From Pseudogracilibacillus sp037892545 (GTDB lineage: Bacteria > Bacillota > Bacilli > Bacillales > Amphibacillaceae), in the NCBI RefSeq assembly GCF_037892545.1, contig NZ_JBBKBG010000014.1:1-55632 (forward strand): a DNA stretch of 55,632 bases, given 5' to 3'. Below, piece after piece: positions 16,477 to 26,042 of this stretch; the first letter of the stretch is position 1, and each line of letters opens with the position of its first letter. The notes under the pieces were generated by a model. That model saw nothing but the letters and a program-made list of their open reading frames with translations, was not told where the DNA came from and did not search any database. Made by a program: the position numbers and the translations under genes.

Positions 16477-17714
16477 TGTGCAACACCCTGTTCTTGTCCT
16501 AATAATAATACATCAATTTCTGCGCCTTTTACATAGCCTTCAGAACCACTAGGTAAAACGATGATACAGTTTCCTCTAGCAATCGATGAAACAGCATTTG
16601 ATTTATTAAAACCAGCAGGTGAAGCAACGATTTTTCCGTTTTGAATTTCCCAAGATGCGCGAATAAATCGTGTGAACGGATTGGCCTTTGTAAAGTCTTC
16701 CCCTAAAGATGCTTTCATCGTCGGTAAAAATAATTTTGTAGCCCCCATCATCTTTAATAAAGCTGGACGAGCGTATAGTTCAAAGCCAGTAAAACATGCA
16801 GATGGATTTCCTGAAAGGCCAAACAATAATTTATCGTCAAGTACAGCAACCGTTGTCACACTTCCCGGTCGCATCATAATTTTATCAAATAACACTGTCG
16901 CACCTAAACGTTCATAAATTTGCGGTAAATAATCATAATCCCCTACTGACACACCTCCTGTCGTCATTACGACGTCAGATTTTTCTAATGCTTCTTCTAC
17001 TATTTTTGTACACGCATCTAAGTTATCCTCTGACATCCCGTAAGAAGTCGCTTGAATGCCCATTCGTTTGAGCTGTGCTTCTAGCATGGGACCATTTGAA
17101 TTTCGAATTTTTCCTTCTTGTAACGGTTCATCGACATCTAATAACTCCGTGCCCGTCGATAAAATACTAACACGAGGTTTTTTTCCAACTTCGACATTTG
17201 CATAGCCAAATGTTGCTAATAATGCGCTCGTACCAGGATGAATTATATCCCCTGCCTCTATGAGCACTTCTCCTTCCTTAGCATCTTCACCTGTAAAAGA
17301 AATGTTTTGATGATACGTAATAGGTGTATCTATTGTAAAACCGTCATCTGTCGTTTCTGTATGCTCTAACATGATAATCGCATCGGCGCCTTCAGGTAAT
17401 TTTGCCCCTGTCATGATTCGATACGCTTCAAAAGGTTGTAGTTTTTTTGTTCCGACATAACCTGCACCAATATCACCAATTTTTTTAAATGCAACCTTAT
17501 TCGTTTTCGTTGCGTGTGCTGTATCTTCTGAGCGAACGGCATACCCGTCATATGCAGACCGATCAAATGGGGGAACTGGATGACTCGCAATGATCGGTGC
17601 GCGCAATACCCTCCCATATGCATCCTCAAGTTTGACAGTTTCACTATGTAATTGTGTTGTATGTGCTAATACCTTTTCAATTGCTTCATGTACTGGAATT
17701 GCTGTTCGAATCAT
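16464..17714 (-). CDS. moeA: Molybdopterin molybdenumtransferase
   Basis: 416 residues. MoeA inserts molybdate into adenylylated molybdopterin. Signatures include PPFDRSAYDGYAVRSEDT near residue 50, GAKLPEGADAIIMLEHTE, ILSTGTEL, and MTTGGVSVGDYDYL in the MoeA/MogA fold, followed by FGLSGNPSACFTGFELYARP. It lies six bases after the upstream membrane-protein gene, opening the Moco genes of this operon. Length and motifs are complete. Confidence 0.95.
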   Translation of the reverse strand: MIRTAIPVHEAIEKVLAHTTQLHSETVKLEDAYGRVLRAPIIASHPVPPFDRSAYDGYAVRSEDTAHATKTNKVAFKKIGDIGAGYVGTKKLQPFEAYRIMTGAKLPEGADAIIMLEHTETTDDGFTIDTPITYHQNISFTGEDAKEGEVLIEAGDIIHPGTSALLATFGYANVEVGKKPRVSILSTGTELLDVDEPLQEGKIRNSNGPMLEAQLKRMGIQATSYGMSEDNLDACTKIVEEALEKSDVVMTTGGVSVGDYDYLPQIYERLGATVLFDKIMMRPGSVTTVAVLDDKLLFGLSGNPSACFTGFELYARPALLKMMGATKLFLPTMKASLGEDFTKANPFTRFIRASWEIQNGKIVASPAGFNKSNAVSSIARGNCIIVLPSGSEGYVKGAEIDVLLLGQEQGVAQWIL

Positions 17715-17720
17715 CTTCCC

Positions 17721-18371
17721 TTATTCCCCTTTCTCTTTATTCGGAAAAAATGTATACGACCACGCGATTATCGTATCCACCACATAGATAACGAGCCATA
17801 AACGAACAATATTCATGACCATTTCGTGTTTATATGGCGCATGATGAATCGTCTCTTGTTCAAACCAAGACCAATCTTGTATATACGATAAAAAGTGTGT
17901 CGCCTTATCCCCATATAATTGCCAAAAAATAATGTTCGCAATAATTAATACGATTGTGTGCATATACCACCATAAACGGTAACGACGTGCAATATATGTA
18001 GGGTTTTGTTGTTTTTCCATTATTGCTCTATCTTTTTCAGTGAGCAAATCCACTTTACGCCATTTTCCTACTTTTTGTTTAATATAACGGTCCAGTTTTT
18101 TAAAATCACTGATTCCAAACGTACAAGCATATATAATAAAAATGCATACAACGATTTGAAATGTCTCGATTTCCCCTGTTTGTTGATAGTTTATGAAGGC
18201 AAGAATTCCTTCCAATAGAATAAACAATAAAAATAATAAGAGAAAAATTTGCCCTATTTTCACTCGATCAAACGCATAACGTAACAATAAAAATAGAAAC
18301 AAAAAAATCCATGAGGCTATTTCTAGGAAAATAAAAACTTCCCATTGATACATTTGGAACCATTCCATCAT
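17721..18371 (-). CDS. Membrane protein of unknown function at the head of the Moco operon
   Basis: 216 residues with about five hydrophobic helices: residues 10-32, 38-60, 68-90, then a basic cytoplasmic loop (KKLDRYIKQKVGKWRKVDLLTEKDRAIM), then helices near 135-155 and 185-208. No catalytic motif is visible and I do not recognise a characterised family. Because it ends six bases before moeA on the same strand it is probably co-transcribed with the Moco genes, but nothing in its sequence links it to molybdate transport. Confidence 0.8.
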   Translation of the reverse strand: MMEWFQMYQWEVFIFLEIASWIFLFLFLLLRYAFDRVKIGQIFLLLFLLFILLEGILAFINYQQTGEIETFQIVVCIFIIYACTFGISDFKKLDRYIKQKVGKWRKVDLLTEKDRAIMEKQQNPTYIARRYRLWWYMHTIVLIIANIIFWQLYGDKATHFLSYIQDWSWFEQETIHHAPYKHEMVMNIVRLWLVIYVVDTIIAWSYTFFPNKEKGE

Positions 18372-18593
18372 AAAACCCCGCTTTGCTTTTATTTTATTGT
18401 ACCAAACTGAACTTATAAATTCGAGATGGCGATAACAATATTTTTTATTAGTAGTAGATATCCCATTCCTTTAAAAATTACCTGTTATTATATTTCTCCT
18501 TTTCACCATACCATTGTTCCATCATTTCAAACATGTATCTTTATTTTGACATTTACGTGAACATCCTATAATTCTTTTATTTTTTAATATAAA

Positions 18594-18629
18594 AAGGGAT
18601 TTCAGTATTAAATTGAACTGAAATCCCTT
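18594..18629 (-). terminator. Rho-independent terminator of the small anchored protein gene
   Basis: Perfect 13-base stem (AAGGGATTTCAGT / ACTGAAATCCCTT) with a 10-base loop. On the minus strand it is followed by five T. It lies 39 bases beyond the stop of the gene at 18668-19015. Confidence 0.85.
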
Positions 18630-18667
18630 CCCATTTATGCTAGATTTTTCTAACACGTTATTCCTTA

Positions 18668-19015
18668 TTATTCACCTTTTTTCGTACCTTCTGTAAATGC
18701 ATATAGTCCTACAGATAAAACGAACACATACCCAATTACAATCCAGTAAATTAAGTTCGTTTCTTGTGTTTCTGCTGGTGCAGCATCTTCGTTTTCAGCA
18801 TTTTTTTCATTTGTTTCTGCACCATCATTCGATGATTCCGCTTCATCATTCGTTTCCTCATTTGTTTCTGCGTTTGTTTCTGCATCTTCAGCTTGTTCGT
18901 TGACTGCTTCATTATTTTCAACATTTTCTTCATTTGCAAATACAGCTGTTGTAGGTACAATGAAACTCACTATTAAAGCGAACATTGCACCGAATGTTAC
19001 TAACCTTTTTAACAT
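18668..19015 (-). CDS. Small secreted, acidic, membrane-anchored protein
   Basis: 115 residues. Residues 1-27 are a signal peptide ending VFA-N. A highly acidic, low-complexity stalk follows (Glu/Asn/Ala/Thr-rich, about 28-85), then one membrane helix (LIYWIVIGYVFVLSVGLYAF) and a short charged tail. This layout suggests a surface stalk protein anchored by its C-terminus. I do not recognise a family. A single-gene unit: terminator downstream, its own GAGGATGGTG ribosome binding site upstream of ATG 19015. Confidence 0.75.
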   Translation of the reverse strand: MLKRLVTFGAMFALIVSFIVPTTAVFANEENVENNEAVNEQAEDAETNAETNEETNDEAESSNDGAETNEKNAENEDAAPAETQETNLIYWIVIGYVFVLSVGLYAFTEGTKKGE

Positions 19016-19090
19016 GAAAGCACCATCCTCTATGTATTATGATTACAACAAAATTATACCATATATTACGAATTTTATGAAAAATAATAT

Positions 19091-19684
19091 CTACTCTAAC
19101 CCTTCTTGTAAATCTTTCATCGCTTTGTTTAAATCTTCCATTAAATAATCTAATGCCTCTTTTTTAGGCACATCTTTTCTTAAATGAATCGGCTCTCCAA
19201 AGGCAATTTTTGCACGTTTAAAACGAAATAACTCTTTAAAATTATTCGGTCCTACATATGCAGCTGGAATAATTGGAGACTTTGCATAACTTGCAATCGT
19301 CACTGCCCCACGTTTTAATGGTACATCTTCACTCGAGCGAGTTCCACTCGGAAATATACCGACAATTTTCCCGTCTTTAATTAAACGCATCGGTGTCTTA
19401 ATGGAACTAGGTCCCGGGTTTTCTCGATCTACTGGAAATGCATTTAATTGTTCCATTAACCACTTTAACCCTTTCGACTCGAATAATTCCTTCTTCGCCA
19501 TATAATTTATTTTCAGTGGTAGAATAGAAATCCCTAACCATAAAATATCCACCCATCCTGTATGTGTACACGCAATGACATAACCATCTTTTTTAGGTAA
19601 TTTCTCTTTTCCGAACACTTTAATTGGGCCACCAAAAATCGATAAAATTACTTTTAAAACATATCCTGCAATATAATATATCAT
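19091..19684 (-). CDS. plsC: 1-acyl-sn-glycerol-3-phosphate acyltransferase
   Basis: 197 residues. PlsC/LPLAT family membrane-associated enzyme that acylates lysophosphatidic acid to phosphatidic acid. The catalytic H-x4-D is in CTHTGWVDILWLG, the substrate-binding FPSGTRS is in the middle, and the region around IIPAAYVGPNN fits motif IV. Short relative to some homologues but typical for Bacilli. It starts 15 bases after the broken efflux gene and may have been co-transcribed with it. Confidence 0.9.
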   Translation of the reverse strand: MIYYIAGYVLKVILSIFGGPIKVFGKEKLPKKDGYVIACTHTGWVDILWLGISILPLKINYMAKKELFESKGLKWLMEQLNAFPVDRENPGPSSIKTPMRLIKDGKIVGIFPSGTRSSEDVPLKRGAVTIASYAKSPIIPAAYVGPNNFKELFRFKRAKIAFGEPIHLRKDVPKKEALDYLMEDLNKAMKDLQEGLE

Positions 19685-19699
19685 TCTTTTATCCCTCTT

Positions 19700-21169
19700 T
19701 TACATACTTCCTTTTATTTTATTCTCATAAGGAATTGGTTTCTTAATAAAAAGCGCTAAAACTAGTGCAACAGACGCCAAAATGGTTGATATGAAAAATG
19801 CATGGTTAATTCCTTCTAACATCGCTAAATGTTCTAAAGACGCATCTGGCATCACTTTCCCAGATGCAATCTTATCTGCTAGTTCTAAACCAGCACTTTT
19901 TGATTTTGTGGTCATAATCGTTAATAAAAATGCTGTACCGATAGCACCTGACACTTGTTGTAACGTATTATTAATTGCCGTACCATGTGGATTTGCCTCC
20001 ATCGGAATTTCATTTAACCCATTCGTCATGACAGGCATCATTACAAGAGACATCCCAAACATACGCACTGTATAAATCGTCATTAAATAAAAATAACTAT
20101 CTTCCATCGTTAGAAAACTTAATAGAAATGTAGTGATCACCATCACCGTTAACCCGATTAACGCTAAAATTCGCGCCCCAAATTTATCGAACAAACGACC
20201 AGTAATCGGGGACATTAACCCCATAATGATTGCACCTGGCAACATCAGTATACCAGAATGAAACGGAGAAATTCCTCTAACTTCTTGCACATATAAAGGA
20301 GTTAAAATCATCCCTGAAAACATGGAAGCGGAGATAACGACCGAAATAACAGAAGATAAAGCAAACATTGGAAATCGATAAATACGAAAGTCTAACATTG
20401 GCTCACGTAATGTAAACTGTCTACGGACAAATAAAAATAACGTCATCGTCCCTACGGCAATCGGTACATAAACGAGATAATGATTCCATCCTAAATCACC
20501 GACAGAACTAAATCCGTACAATAACCCACCAAAAGCGATACTAGATAAAACGAGTGATAGAACATCTAACGTCATATCTTTGATTGGCGTTACATTTTTT
20601 AAACGGAATAATGCATAAATAAGTGCGATCATTCCAAACGGTAAAATGATTGCGAACAAAATTCTCCAAGAATAATGCTCGACAATCCAACCAGATAAAG
20701 TTGGACCAATTGCTGGTGCAACAAACATTACAAGCCCGAAAAAGCCCATCGCTGTTCCACGTTTTTCAATTGGAAATACAATCAAAATAATATTCATTAA
20801 TAGTGGCATCATCATCCCAGAACCACTTGCTTGTAACATTCTCCCAAGCACTAAAATAGAAAAGCTTGGAGAAATCATCGCAATAAATGTTCCTAATGTA
20901 AATAATGACATTGCAGTTAGAAATATTTTTCGATTTGAAAACCTTTGAATTAAAAAGGCACTTGCTGGAATTAAAATTCCATTGACAAGCATATAACTCG
21001 TCGTTACCTATTGCACCTTTGCAGGTGATACATCAAATTCCACCATAATCGTCGGAAGGGCAATGTTTAATAATGTATTGTTTAATAATGCTGCAAAAGC
21101 ACCAATAAACAAAATGGCGATCATCCCATACGGAGGATTCGCATGTATTTTTTTAATATCTAACTCCAT
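19700..21169 (-). pseudogene. DHA2-family drug efflux transporter interrupted by an amber codon
   Basis: Read from ATG 21169 the frame encodes a 14-helix DHA2/EmrB-type MFS protein of 489 residues except for TAG at 21008-21010 (codon 54). The context is KVQ-stop-VTTSYMLVNGILIPASAFL; members of this family normally have Trp there (VQWVTTSYML), so a single G-to-A change of TGG explains it. Both halves are otherwise open and in the same frame, and the family motifs downstream (LGRMLQASGSGMMMPLL; GFFGLVMFVAPAIGPTLSGWIVEHYSWR) are intact. Restart at ATG 20992 would lose the first helix and probably function. A recent mutation, a read error, or amber readthrough are the alternatives. Confidence 0.85.
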
Positions 21170-21274
21170 TTATGCCCACCTCTATTTCACACATTGTACC
21201 TCTAAAAAAAGTTAAGACATAAGTAAAGGGTATACATGTCCAAAGACATTATCCCAACTTATGCCCCACTTTTA

Positions 21275-22612
21275 TTAAAATCCTAATGCTTTAATTTTAT
21301 CTATAATTTGTTGTACGTATGTTTCACATGCATCTTCTGTTTCAGCTTCCACCATTACTCGAATTAAAGGTTCTGTTCCTGAAGGACGAACGAGCACTCT
21401 ACCATTCGAGCCTAAAGCTTGTTCGACCGCATCGATTTCAGCATAAACCTCATCACTATTTAATACAACATGTTTATCTGTTACTTCTACATTTTCTAAT
21501 ACTTGTGGGAAAATAGGCATTTCTGCTGCTAATTCAGACAGACGTTTACCAGTTTCTTTCATAATATTAACTAGTTGAATGGCCGTCAACATTCCGTCAC
21601 CCGTTGTACTATGATCTAAGAAAATAACGTGACCGGATTGCTCTCCACCGAAGTTATGTCCTTCTTCGACCATTTTCTCCATAACATAACGGTCTCCAAC
21701 ATTAGATGTTACAACTTGGACACCTAATTTTTCTAATGCACGATGAAGCCCTAGGTTACTCATCACCGTTGCCACAACAGTCGCATTTTTCAATGCACCT
21801 TTTTCATGTAAATGTTTCGCACAAATATACATTACTTGATCTCCATTTACAACTTCCCCATTTTCATCAACCGCAATTAAGCGATCTCCGTCTCCATCAA
21901 ATGCGAGTCCAATGTCTAACTCTTTTTCTTTTACTAACGCTTGTAAGTTTTCTGTCGCATTCGAACCATATCCGTCATTGATATTCGTACCATTTGGTGA
22001 ATTTCCAATTGTAAATAGCTCTGCATCTAAATCAGCAAATAAATGTGCTGCAAGGCTTGATGTTGCACCATTTGCGCAATCTAATCCAACATACATATCT
22101 GTGAATTCATGGTCAACTGTCTCTTGTAAGTATGAAAGGTATTTTTGTGAACCTTCAAAATAGTTGCTCACTGTCCCAATGTTATCACCAGTTGGACGTG
22201 GCAATGTATCTTCTTCGTCCATTAATGATTCTATTTCAGATTCTTGTTCATCTGATAATTTATATCCACTTGGACCAAAGATTTTAATACCATTATCGCC
22301 AAATGGATTGTGAGATGCGGAAATCATAATTCCCATTTCAGCATTCGTTGCTTTTGTTAAATAAGCAACTCCTGGTGTTGAAATAACGCCTAATCTCATT
22401 ACTTCTGCTCCAATAGACAAAAGACCTGCAATAAGTGCCCCTTCTAACATCGGACCAGAAACACGTGTGTCTAAACCAATTAATACCTTTGGCTTTCTAT
22501 CTTCTTTTTTAAATAGATATCCACTAATTCTCCCTAATTTATAGGCTATTTCCGGTGTTAATGTTTCATTTGCTACACCTCTTACACCATCTGTTCCAAA
22601 ATATTTACCCAA
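21275..22612 (-). CDS. glmM: Phosphoglucosamine mutase
   Basis: 445 residues. Converts glucosamine-6-phosphate to glucosamine-1-phosphate for UDP-GlcNAc and peptidoglycan synthesis. Signatures: FGTDGVRGVAN at the start, the phosphoserine loop ISASHNPFGDNGIK, the metal-binding loop AFDGDGDRL, and RPSGTEPLIRVMVEA near the end. Translation starts at TTG 22612, five bases after GGAGAGG. It is the last gene of cdaA-cdaR-glmM; in other Bacilli GlmM binds and restrains CdaA, so the operon couples wall precursor supply to c-di-AMP. Confidence 0.97.
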   Translation of the reverse strand: MGKYFGTDGVRGVANETLTPEIAYKLGRISGYLFKKEDRKPKVLIGLDTRVSGPMLEGALIAGLLSIGAEVMRLGVISTPGVAYLTKATNAEMGIMISASHNPFGDNGIKIFGPSGYKLSDEQESEIESLMDEEDTLPRPTGDNIGTVSNYFEGSQKYLSYLQETVDHEFTDMYVGLDCANGATSSLAAHLFADLDAELFTIGNSPNGTNINDGYGSNATENLQALVKEKELDIGLAFDGDGDRLIAVDENGEVVNGDQVMYICAKHLHEKGALKNATVVATVMSNLGLHRALEKLGVQVVTSNVGDRYVMEKMVEEGHNFGGEQSGHVIFLDHSTTGDGMLTAIQLVNIMKETGKRLSELAAEMPIFPQVLENVEVTDKHVVLNSDEVYAEIDAVEQALGSNGRVLVRPSGTEPLIRVMVEAETEDACETYVQQIIDKIKALGF

Positions 22613-22649
22613 CTTTACCTCTCCTTTAATTCAATCATGCAAATTCGTA

Positions 22650-23873
22650 CTATTCATTCACTTCAACTGTAACTTTTTTTGGTTCAGCATCAAACTCAAA
22701 TTCTTTTGGTCCTTCAATCGAAATATTAACTGTTGATTCCTTATCACTGTCGGCATTTGCGACATCAATTGATGCGGTAATTTCCGATTCTTCCAAGTCT
22801 TTCATTAAAGTATCTAATCCAACAGCTGTAACACTAATTGTGCCATCTTCTGGGTTCTTTAACGCTACCTCGCGATCCCCTTCACCTATAATTTCGATTG
22901 GAATTTCCTTAAATACTTTTGATTCCTTCAGTGCAATGTCCACTTTTATTTTTTCATCATTCACCGCAATATCTTCAGGTAGATTCAGAGGTACCTCAAT
23001 GACTCCGGAGCTTTCGATTTTACTTAAGTCTATCTCCTCCGTCGATATCTCTTTTACTTCTTCTAAAACATCACGGCGACCGAAAATCTCAATTTCTTCT
23101 ACTGCTTCTTTTTTATCTATTTCGAACTTGTCCGGTAGTTTTCCTTTCGTTTTTACATCGAGTGGAACTTTTTTACTTGGACGATCGACTTCCATTGATA
23201 CTGTTACACTCGATGGTTCTACCCGAACATTTAAATCATTCCCTTGTGCGTCATATACAATGATTGGTAACTCCTTATTACGAATTGATTCCCTTAAATC
23301 TGTTACATCCACAAACACCTTCACCATGGCGATTTGTTCAATAACATCTTGTGAGCTAACAATCGTGACAGTTTCAGGAGCAACGGATGGCTCCCCTAAT
23401 TCATAACCAACAGGTAATTTATCCAAATTCGTAATATCAACATCAACTGAAAACTCTTGCATTGCCCGTTTTTCAATTTGAACATCGATTGTTTTCGGTT
23501 CAATATAGGCATTTACTTCTTTCGGTATATTATCGTATTCGACCTCAACCGTATGAGAGCCTTCTTCTAATTCACGTAAATCAACAAATACTGTAAATGA
23601 CTGCTGTCGAACAATTGGAGTTAGAACACTCGTCTTACCTTCTAGCGATACTTTCACATGTTCAGGCACACCACTTACAACATAATTTTCAGCGTCAATT
23701 TTGATTTCTAAAGGTACTTCATCTATCACTTCTGTTTCCTTAGAACCCATTGTATCAATTCGTGATTCATTTTGACCTGGATTTGTTTCAACGGTTACGA
23801 ATAAATACAATATTATTGCTAGTACGAGAGAAATAACCCTTATAAACCATTTGCTTTGAAATAATTTATCCAT
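22650..23873 (-). CDS. cdaR: CdaA regulator with YbbR domains
   Basis: 407 residues: one N-terminal membrane anchor (WFIRVISLVLAIILYLFVTVETN) followed by about four YbbR beta-rich repeats outside the cell (recurring units such as VPLEIKIDAENYVVSGVPEHVKVSLEG and ELPIIVYDAQGNDLNVRVEPSSVTVSMEV). CdaR binds the diadenylate cyclase CdaA and tunes its activity. The start overlaps the end of cdaA by eight bases and glmM follows at 37 bases, the conserved arrangement in Firmicutes. Confidence 0.93.
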   Translation of the reverse strand: MDKLFQSKWFIRVISLVLAIILYLFVTVETNPGQNESRIDTMGSKETEVIDEVPLEIKIDAENYVVSGVPEHVKVSLEGKTSVLTPIVRQQSFTVFVDLRELEEGSHTVEVEYDNIPKEVNAYIEPKTIDVQIEKRAMQEFSVDVDITNLDKLPVGYELGEPSVAPETVTIVSSQDVIEQIAMVKVFVDVTDLRESIRNKELPIIVYDAQGNDLNVRVEPSSVTVSMEVDRPSKKVPLDVKTKGKLPDKFEIDKKEAVEEIEIFGRRDVLEEVKEISTEEIDLSKIESSGVIEVPLNLPEDIAVNDEKIKVDIALKESKVFKEIPIEIIGEGDREVALKNPEDGTISVTAVGLDTLMKDLEESEITASIDVANADSDKESTVNISIEGPKEFEFDAEPKKVTVEVNE

Positions 23874-24687
23874 TCCTTTTCGCCCTCCAATTAAATGCCT
23901 TTGATTCAGGGCTCTTCATTGTTTGTGTTAAGTTTCTTTCTAAAATTGAACGCAAACGATCTTCGTCAATATCTCGGTATAATTCCCCATGCTGTGTGCA
24001 AGAAATCGCACCAGTTTCTTCGGATACGATGATCGTTAATGCGTCTGTTACTTCACTAATTCCTAAGGCCGCTCTATGACGTGTTCCAAGGTCTTTAGAA
24101 ATTGTCGCACTTTCAGAAAGTGGTAAGTAACATGCTGCAGCTACAATTTCATTCTCTTTAATAATAACCGCACCATCATGCAATGGTGTGTTTGGTGTAA
24201 AAATATTCGTTAATAATTGATTCGTTAAATTACCATTAATCGGGATTCCAGTTTCTGCATACTCCCCCGTACCTGTTTCTAATTCAATTGTTATTAATGC
24301 TCCAATACGTCGTTTCGCCATGTACAAACAAGAAGCAACGATAGCCTTAATCGTTTGTTCGATTACTTCTTCTTCTGAACGTGTACTTCTAGAAAAAATA
24401 CTTCCACGTCCTAACTGTTCTAACGCTCTACGTAATTCTGGTTGGAATAAAATAATGATGACGAGGAATCCCCATAAAATAGCTTGGTTCGTTATCCATT
24501 GAATCGTTTGTAAATTAAATAAAATACTTAATGTCCAAATGACGATCACTACAACAATTCCTTTTAATAGTTGGATTGCCTTCGTTCCTCTAATAATCAT
24601 AATTAATTTATATAAAACATACCAGACGATAGCGATATCTACGCCAATTCTTAAAATATTGATAAGATCGAGTCCATCCGCTAGCAT
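23866..24687 (-). CDS. cdaA: Membrane diadenylate cyclase CdaA
   Basis: 273 residues. Three N-terminal membrane helices, then the DAC domain. The catalytic motifs DGAVII and RHRAALGISE are present, which bind ATP and metal to make c-di-AMP from two ATP. The product controls potassium and osmolyte transport and cell-wall homeostasis. First gene of the cdaA-cdaR-glmM operon. A 21-bp tandem repeat lies 124-324 bases upstream of its start, in or near its promoter region. The start ATG 24687 follows AAGGAAGTG. Confidence 0.96.
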   Translation of the reverse strand: MLADGLDLINILRIGVDIAIVWYVLYKLIMIIRGTKAIQLLKGIVVVIVIWTLSILFNLQTIQWITNQAILWGFLVIIILFQPELRRALEQLGRGSIFSRSTRSEEEVIEQTIKAIVASCLYMAKRRIGALITIELETGTGEYAETGIPINGNLTNQLLTNIFTPNTPLHDGAVIIKENEIVAAACYLPLSESATISKDLGTRHRAALGISEVTDALTIIVSEETGAISCTQHGELYRDIDEDRLRSILERNLTQTMKSPESKAFNWRAKRNG

Positions 24688-24810
24688 GTCGACACTTCCT
24701 TTTTATAGCCAAATAATATATCGTATATTATACCATAATCTATGCACCATGTATCTAATCATGGTTGAAAACATTTTCATCATCTATACATTGTTGCACC
24801 TGATTTTTCT

Positions 24811-25011
24811 TTCTTGCAACTTTGGGTCGTATTTTTGCAACTTTACCCGGTATTCTTGCAACTTCGACCGGCATTCTTGCAACTTCGACCGGTATTCTTG
24901 CAACTTCGACCGGCATTCTTGCAACTTCGCACAGTATTCTTGCAACTTCGCACAGTATTCTTGCAACTTCGACCGATATTCTTGCAACTTTACCCGATAT
25001 TCTTGCAACTT
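24811..25011. repeat. 21-bp tandem repeat, about 9.5 copies
   Basis: The unit on the plus strand is TTCTTGCAACTTCGACCGGYA with small variations (CGACCGG, CGCACAG, TACCCGG, TTGGGTC in the variable part; TTCTTGCAACTT is nearly constant). Copies start at 24811 and repeat every 21 bases to 25011. Because 21 is a multiple of three, long reading frames appear on both strands through it (for example heptads such as KLQEYRS on the minus strand), but none has a convincing ribosome binding site. It separates rocF from cdaA. A minisatellite-like region, likely variable in copy number. Confidence 0.9.
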
Positions 25012-25057
25012 GCATCAAATGACATTGCTATTCGTTCTTCTTAAGCGAGCTTGAAAA

Positions 25058-25960
25058 TTAAAATAAAGTTTCCCCAAATAAAGAGCCTATTAAAGCAACC
25101 GTTAATTCTGCTGTTTTATTTCGAACGTCTAAAATAGGGTTCACTTCTACAAATTCGGCTGAAGTAACAACGTTCGTTTTTGCTAGAAGCTCTAATGCAA
25201 CATGTGCTTCCCGATACGTTATTCCTCCTATTACAGGAGTTCCCACACCTGGTGCTTCTGATGGATCTAATACATCTAAGTCAAAACTAACATGAATCTT
25301 ATCTGTTCGTTCTTGTAAATATTGTAATGCTTCATCCATTACAGCTTTCATACCCATTGTATCCACTTCATGCATTGTAAACACCTTCACATTTAACTGG
25401 CGTAACAAATCTATTTCGCCTCGGTCTAATTCACGCACACCAATTAAAACAACATTTTCAGGTTGTACTTTTGTTTCCGCTTTCAATAAATGAATGAGGG
25501 AAGGATGACCATGCCCTAAACTCGCCGCTAAAGACATACCATGAATATTCCCAGATGGAGAGGTTTTATCTGTATTCATATCACCATGTGCATCAAACCA
25601 AAGGACACCAATATTATCATAGTGTTTCGCAATGCCAGCAAGTGATCCAATTGCGATACTATGGTCTCCACCAAATATAAGCGGAAATTCGCCTCGTTCG
25701 ATCGTTTTATCTACGGTATTTGCTAATGCTTCATTTACTTTTTTTACAGCGGTTAAATTGTGTACATTTTCCACTGCAGAACTATCTTCGTTTGCTACAT
25801 CCGCTATTTTTATATCACCAAAATCATGTACATCATATTGCAAGGTTTGCAACTTTTCTAATACACCTGCATAACGAATTGCTTGAGGACCCATATCGAC
25901 CCCGCGTTTTAATTGGCCTAAATCCATCGGTACCCCAATAATAGAGATATTTCGGTTCAT
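25058..25960 (-). CDS. rocF: Arginase
   Basis: 300 residues, typical. Hydrolyses arginine to ornithine and urea with a di-manganese site. The ligand motifs are all present: GGDHSIAIG, DAHGDMN, and SFDLDVLDPSEAPGVGTPVIGGITYRE. Start at ATG 25960. Its ribosome binding site AGGGGG is buried in the 3' arm of a long hairpin (25967-26015), so translation may be regulated. No other roc gene is in the window. Confidence 0.96.
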   Translation of the reverse strand: MNRNISIIGVPMDLGQLKRGVDMGPQAIRYAGVLEKLQTLQYDVHDFGDIKIADVANEDSSAVENVHNLTAVKKVNEALANTVDKTIERGEFPLIFGGDHSIAIGSLAGIAKHYDNIGVLWFDAHGDMNTDKTSPSGNIHGMSLAASLGHGHPSLIHLLKAETKVQPENVVLIGVRELDRGEIDLLRQLNVKVFTMHEVDTMGMKAVMDEALQYLQERTDKIHVSFDLDVLDPSEAPGVGTPVIGGITYREAHVALELLAKTNVVTSAEFVEVNPILDVRNKTAELTVALIGSLFGETLF

Positions 25961-25966
25961 TAAAAT

Positions 25967-26015
25967 AACCCCCTCGCTTCATATATAATTTTATTTTATA
26001 TGAAGCGAGGAGGTT
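25967..26015 (-). promoter_or_regulatory. Long hairpin covering the rocF ribosome binding site
   Basis: The arms at 25967-25985 and 25997-26015 pair over 19 positions with one mismatch (core CCTCGCTTCATATA / TATATGAAGCGAGG, loop 11 bases). On the minus strand the 3' arm contains GAGGGGG, the rocF Shine-Dalgarno, eight bases before ATG 25960. It also lies just downstream of mvaK2 and could terminate the mevalonate operon, although the T-run is weak (TTATTTTAAT). Confidence 0.6.
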
Positions 26016-26042
26016 GACTCAACTCAACAAAAATTTGTATAT

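Noticed and set aside
24811..25011. Possible CRISPR array.
   Set aside because: The units abut each other with no unique spacers and no cas genes are near.
24755..25022. Open frames of 66-87 codons on both strands in the 21-bp repeat, with coiled-coil-like heptads.
   Set aside because: They follow from a repeat length divisible by three; all phases are open and none has a good ribosome binding site.
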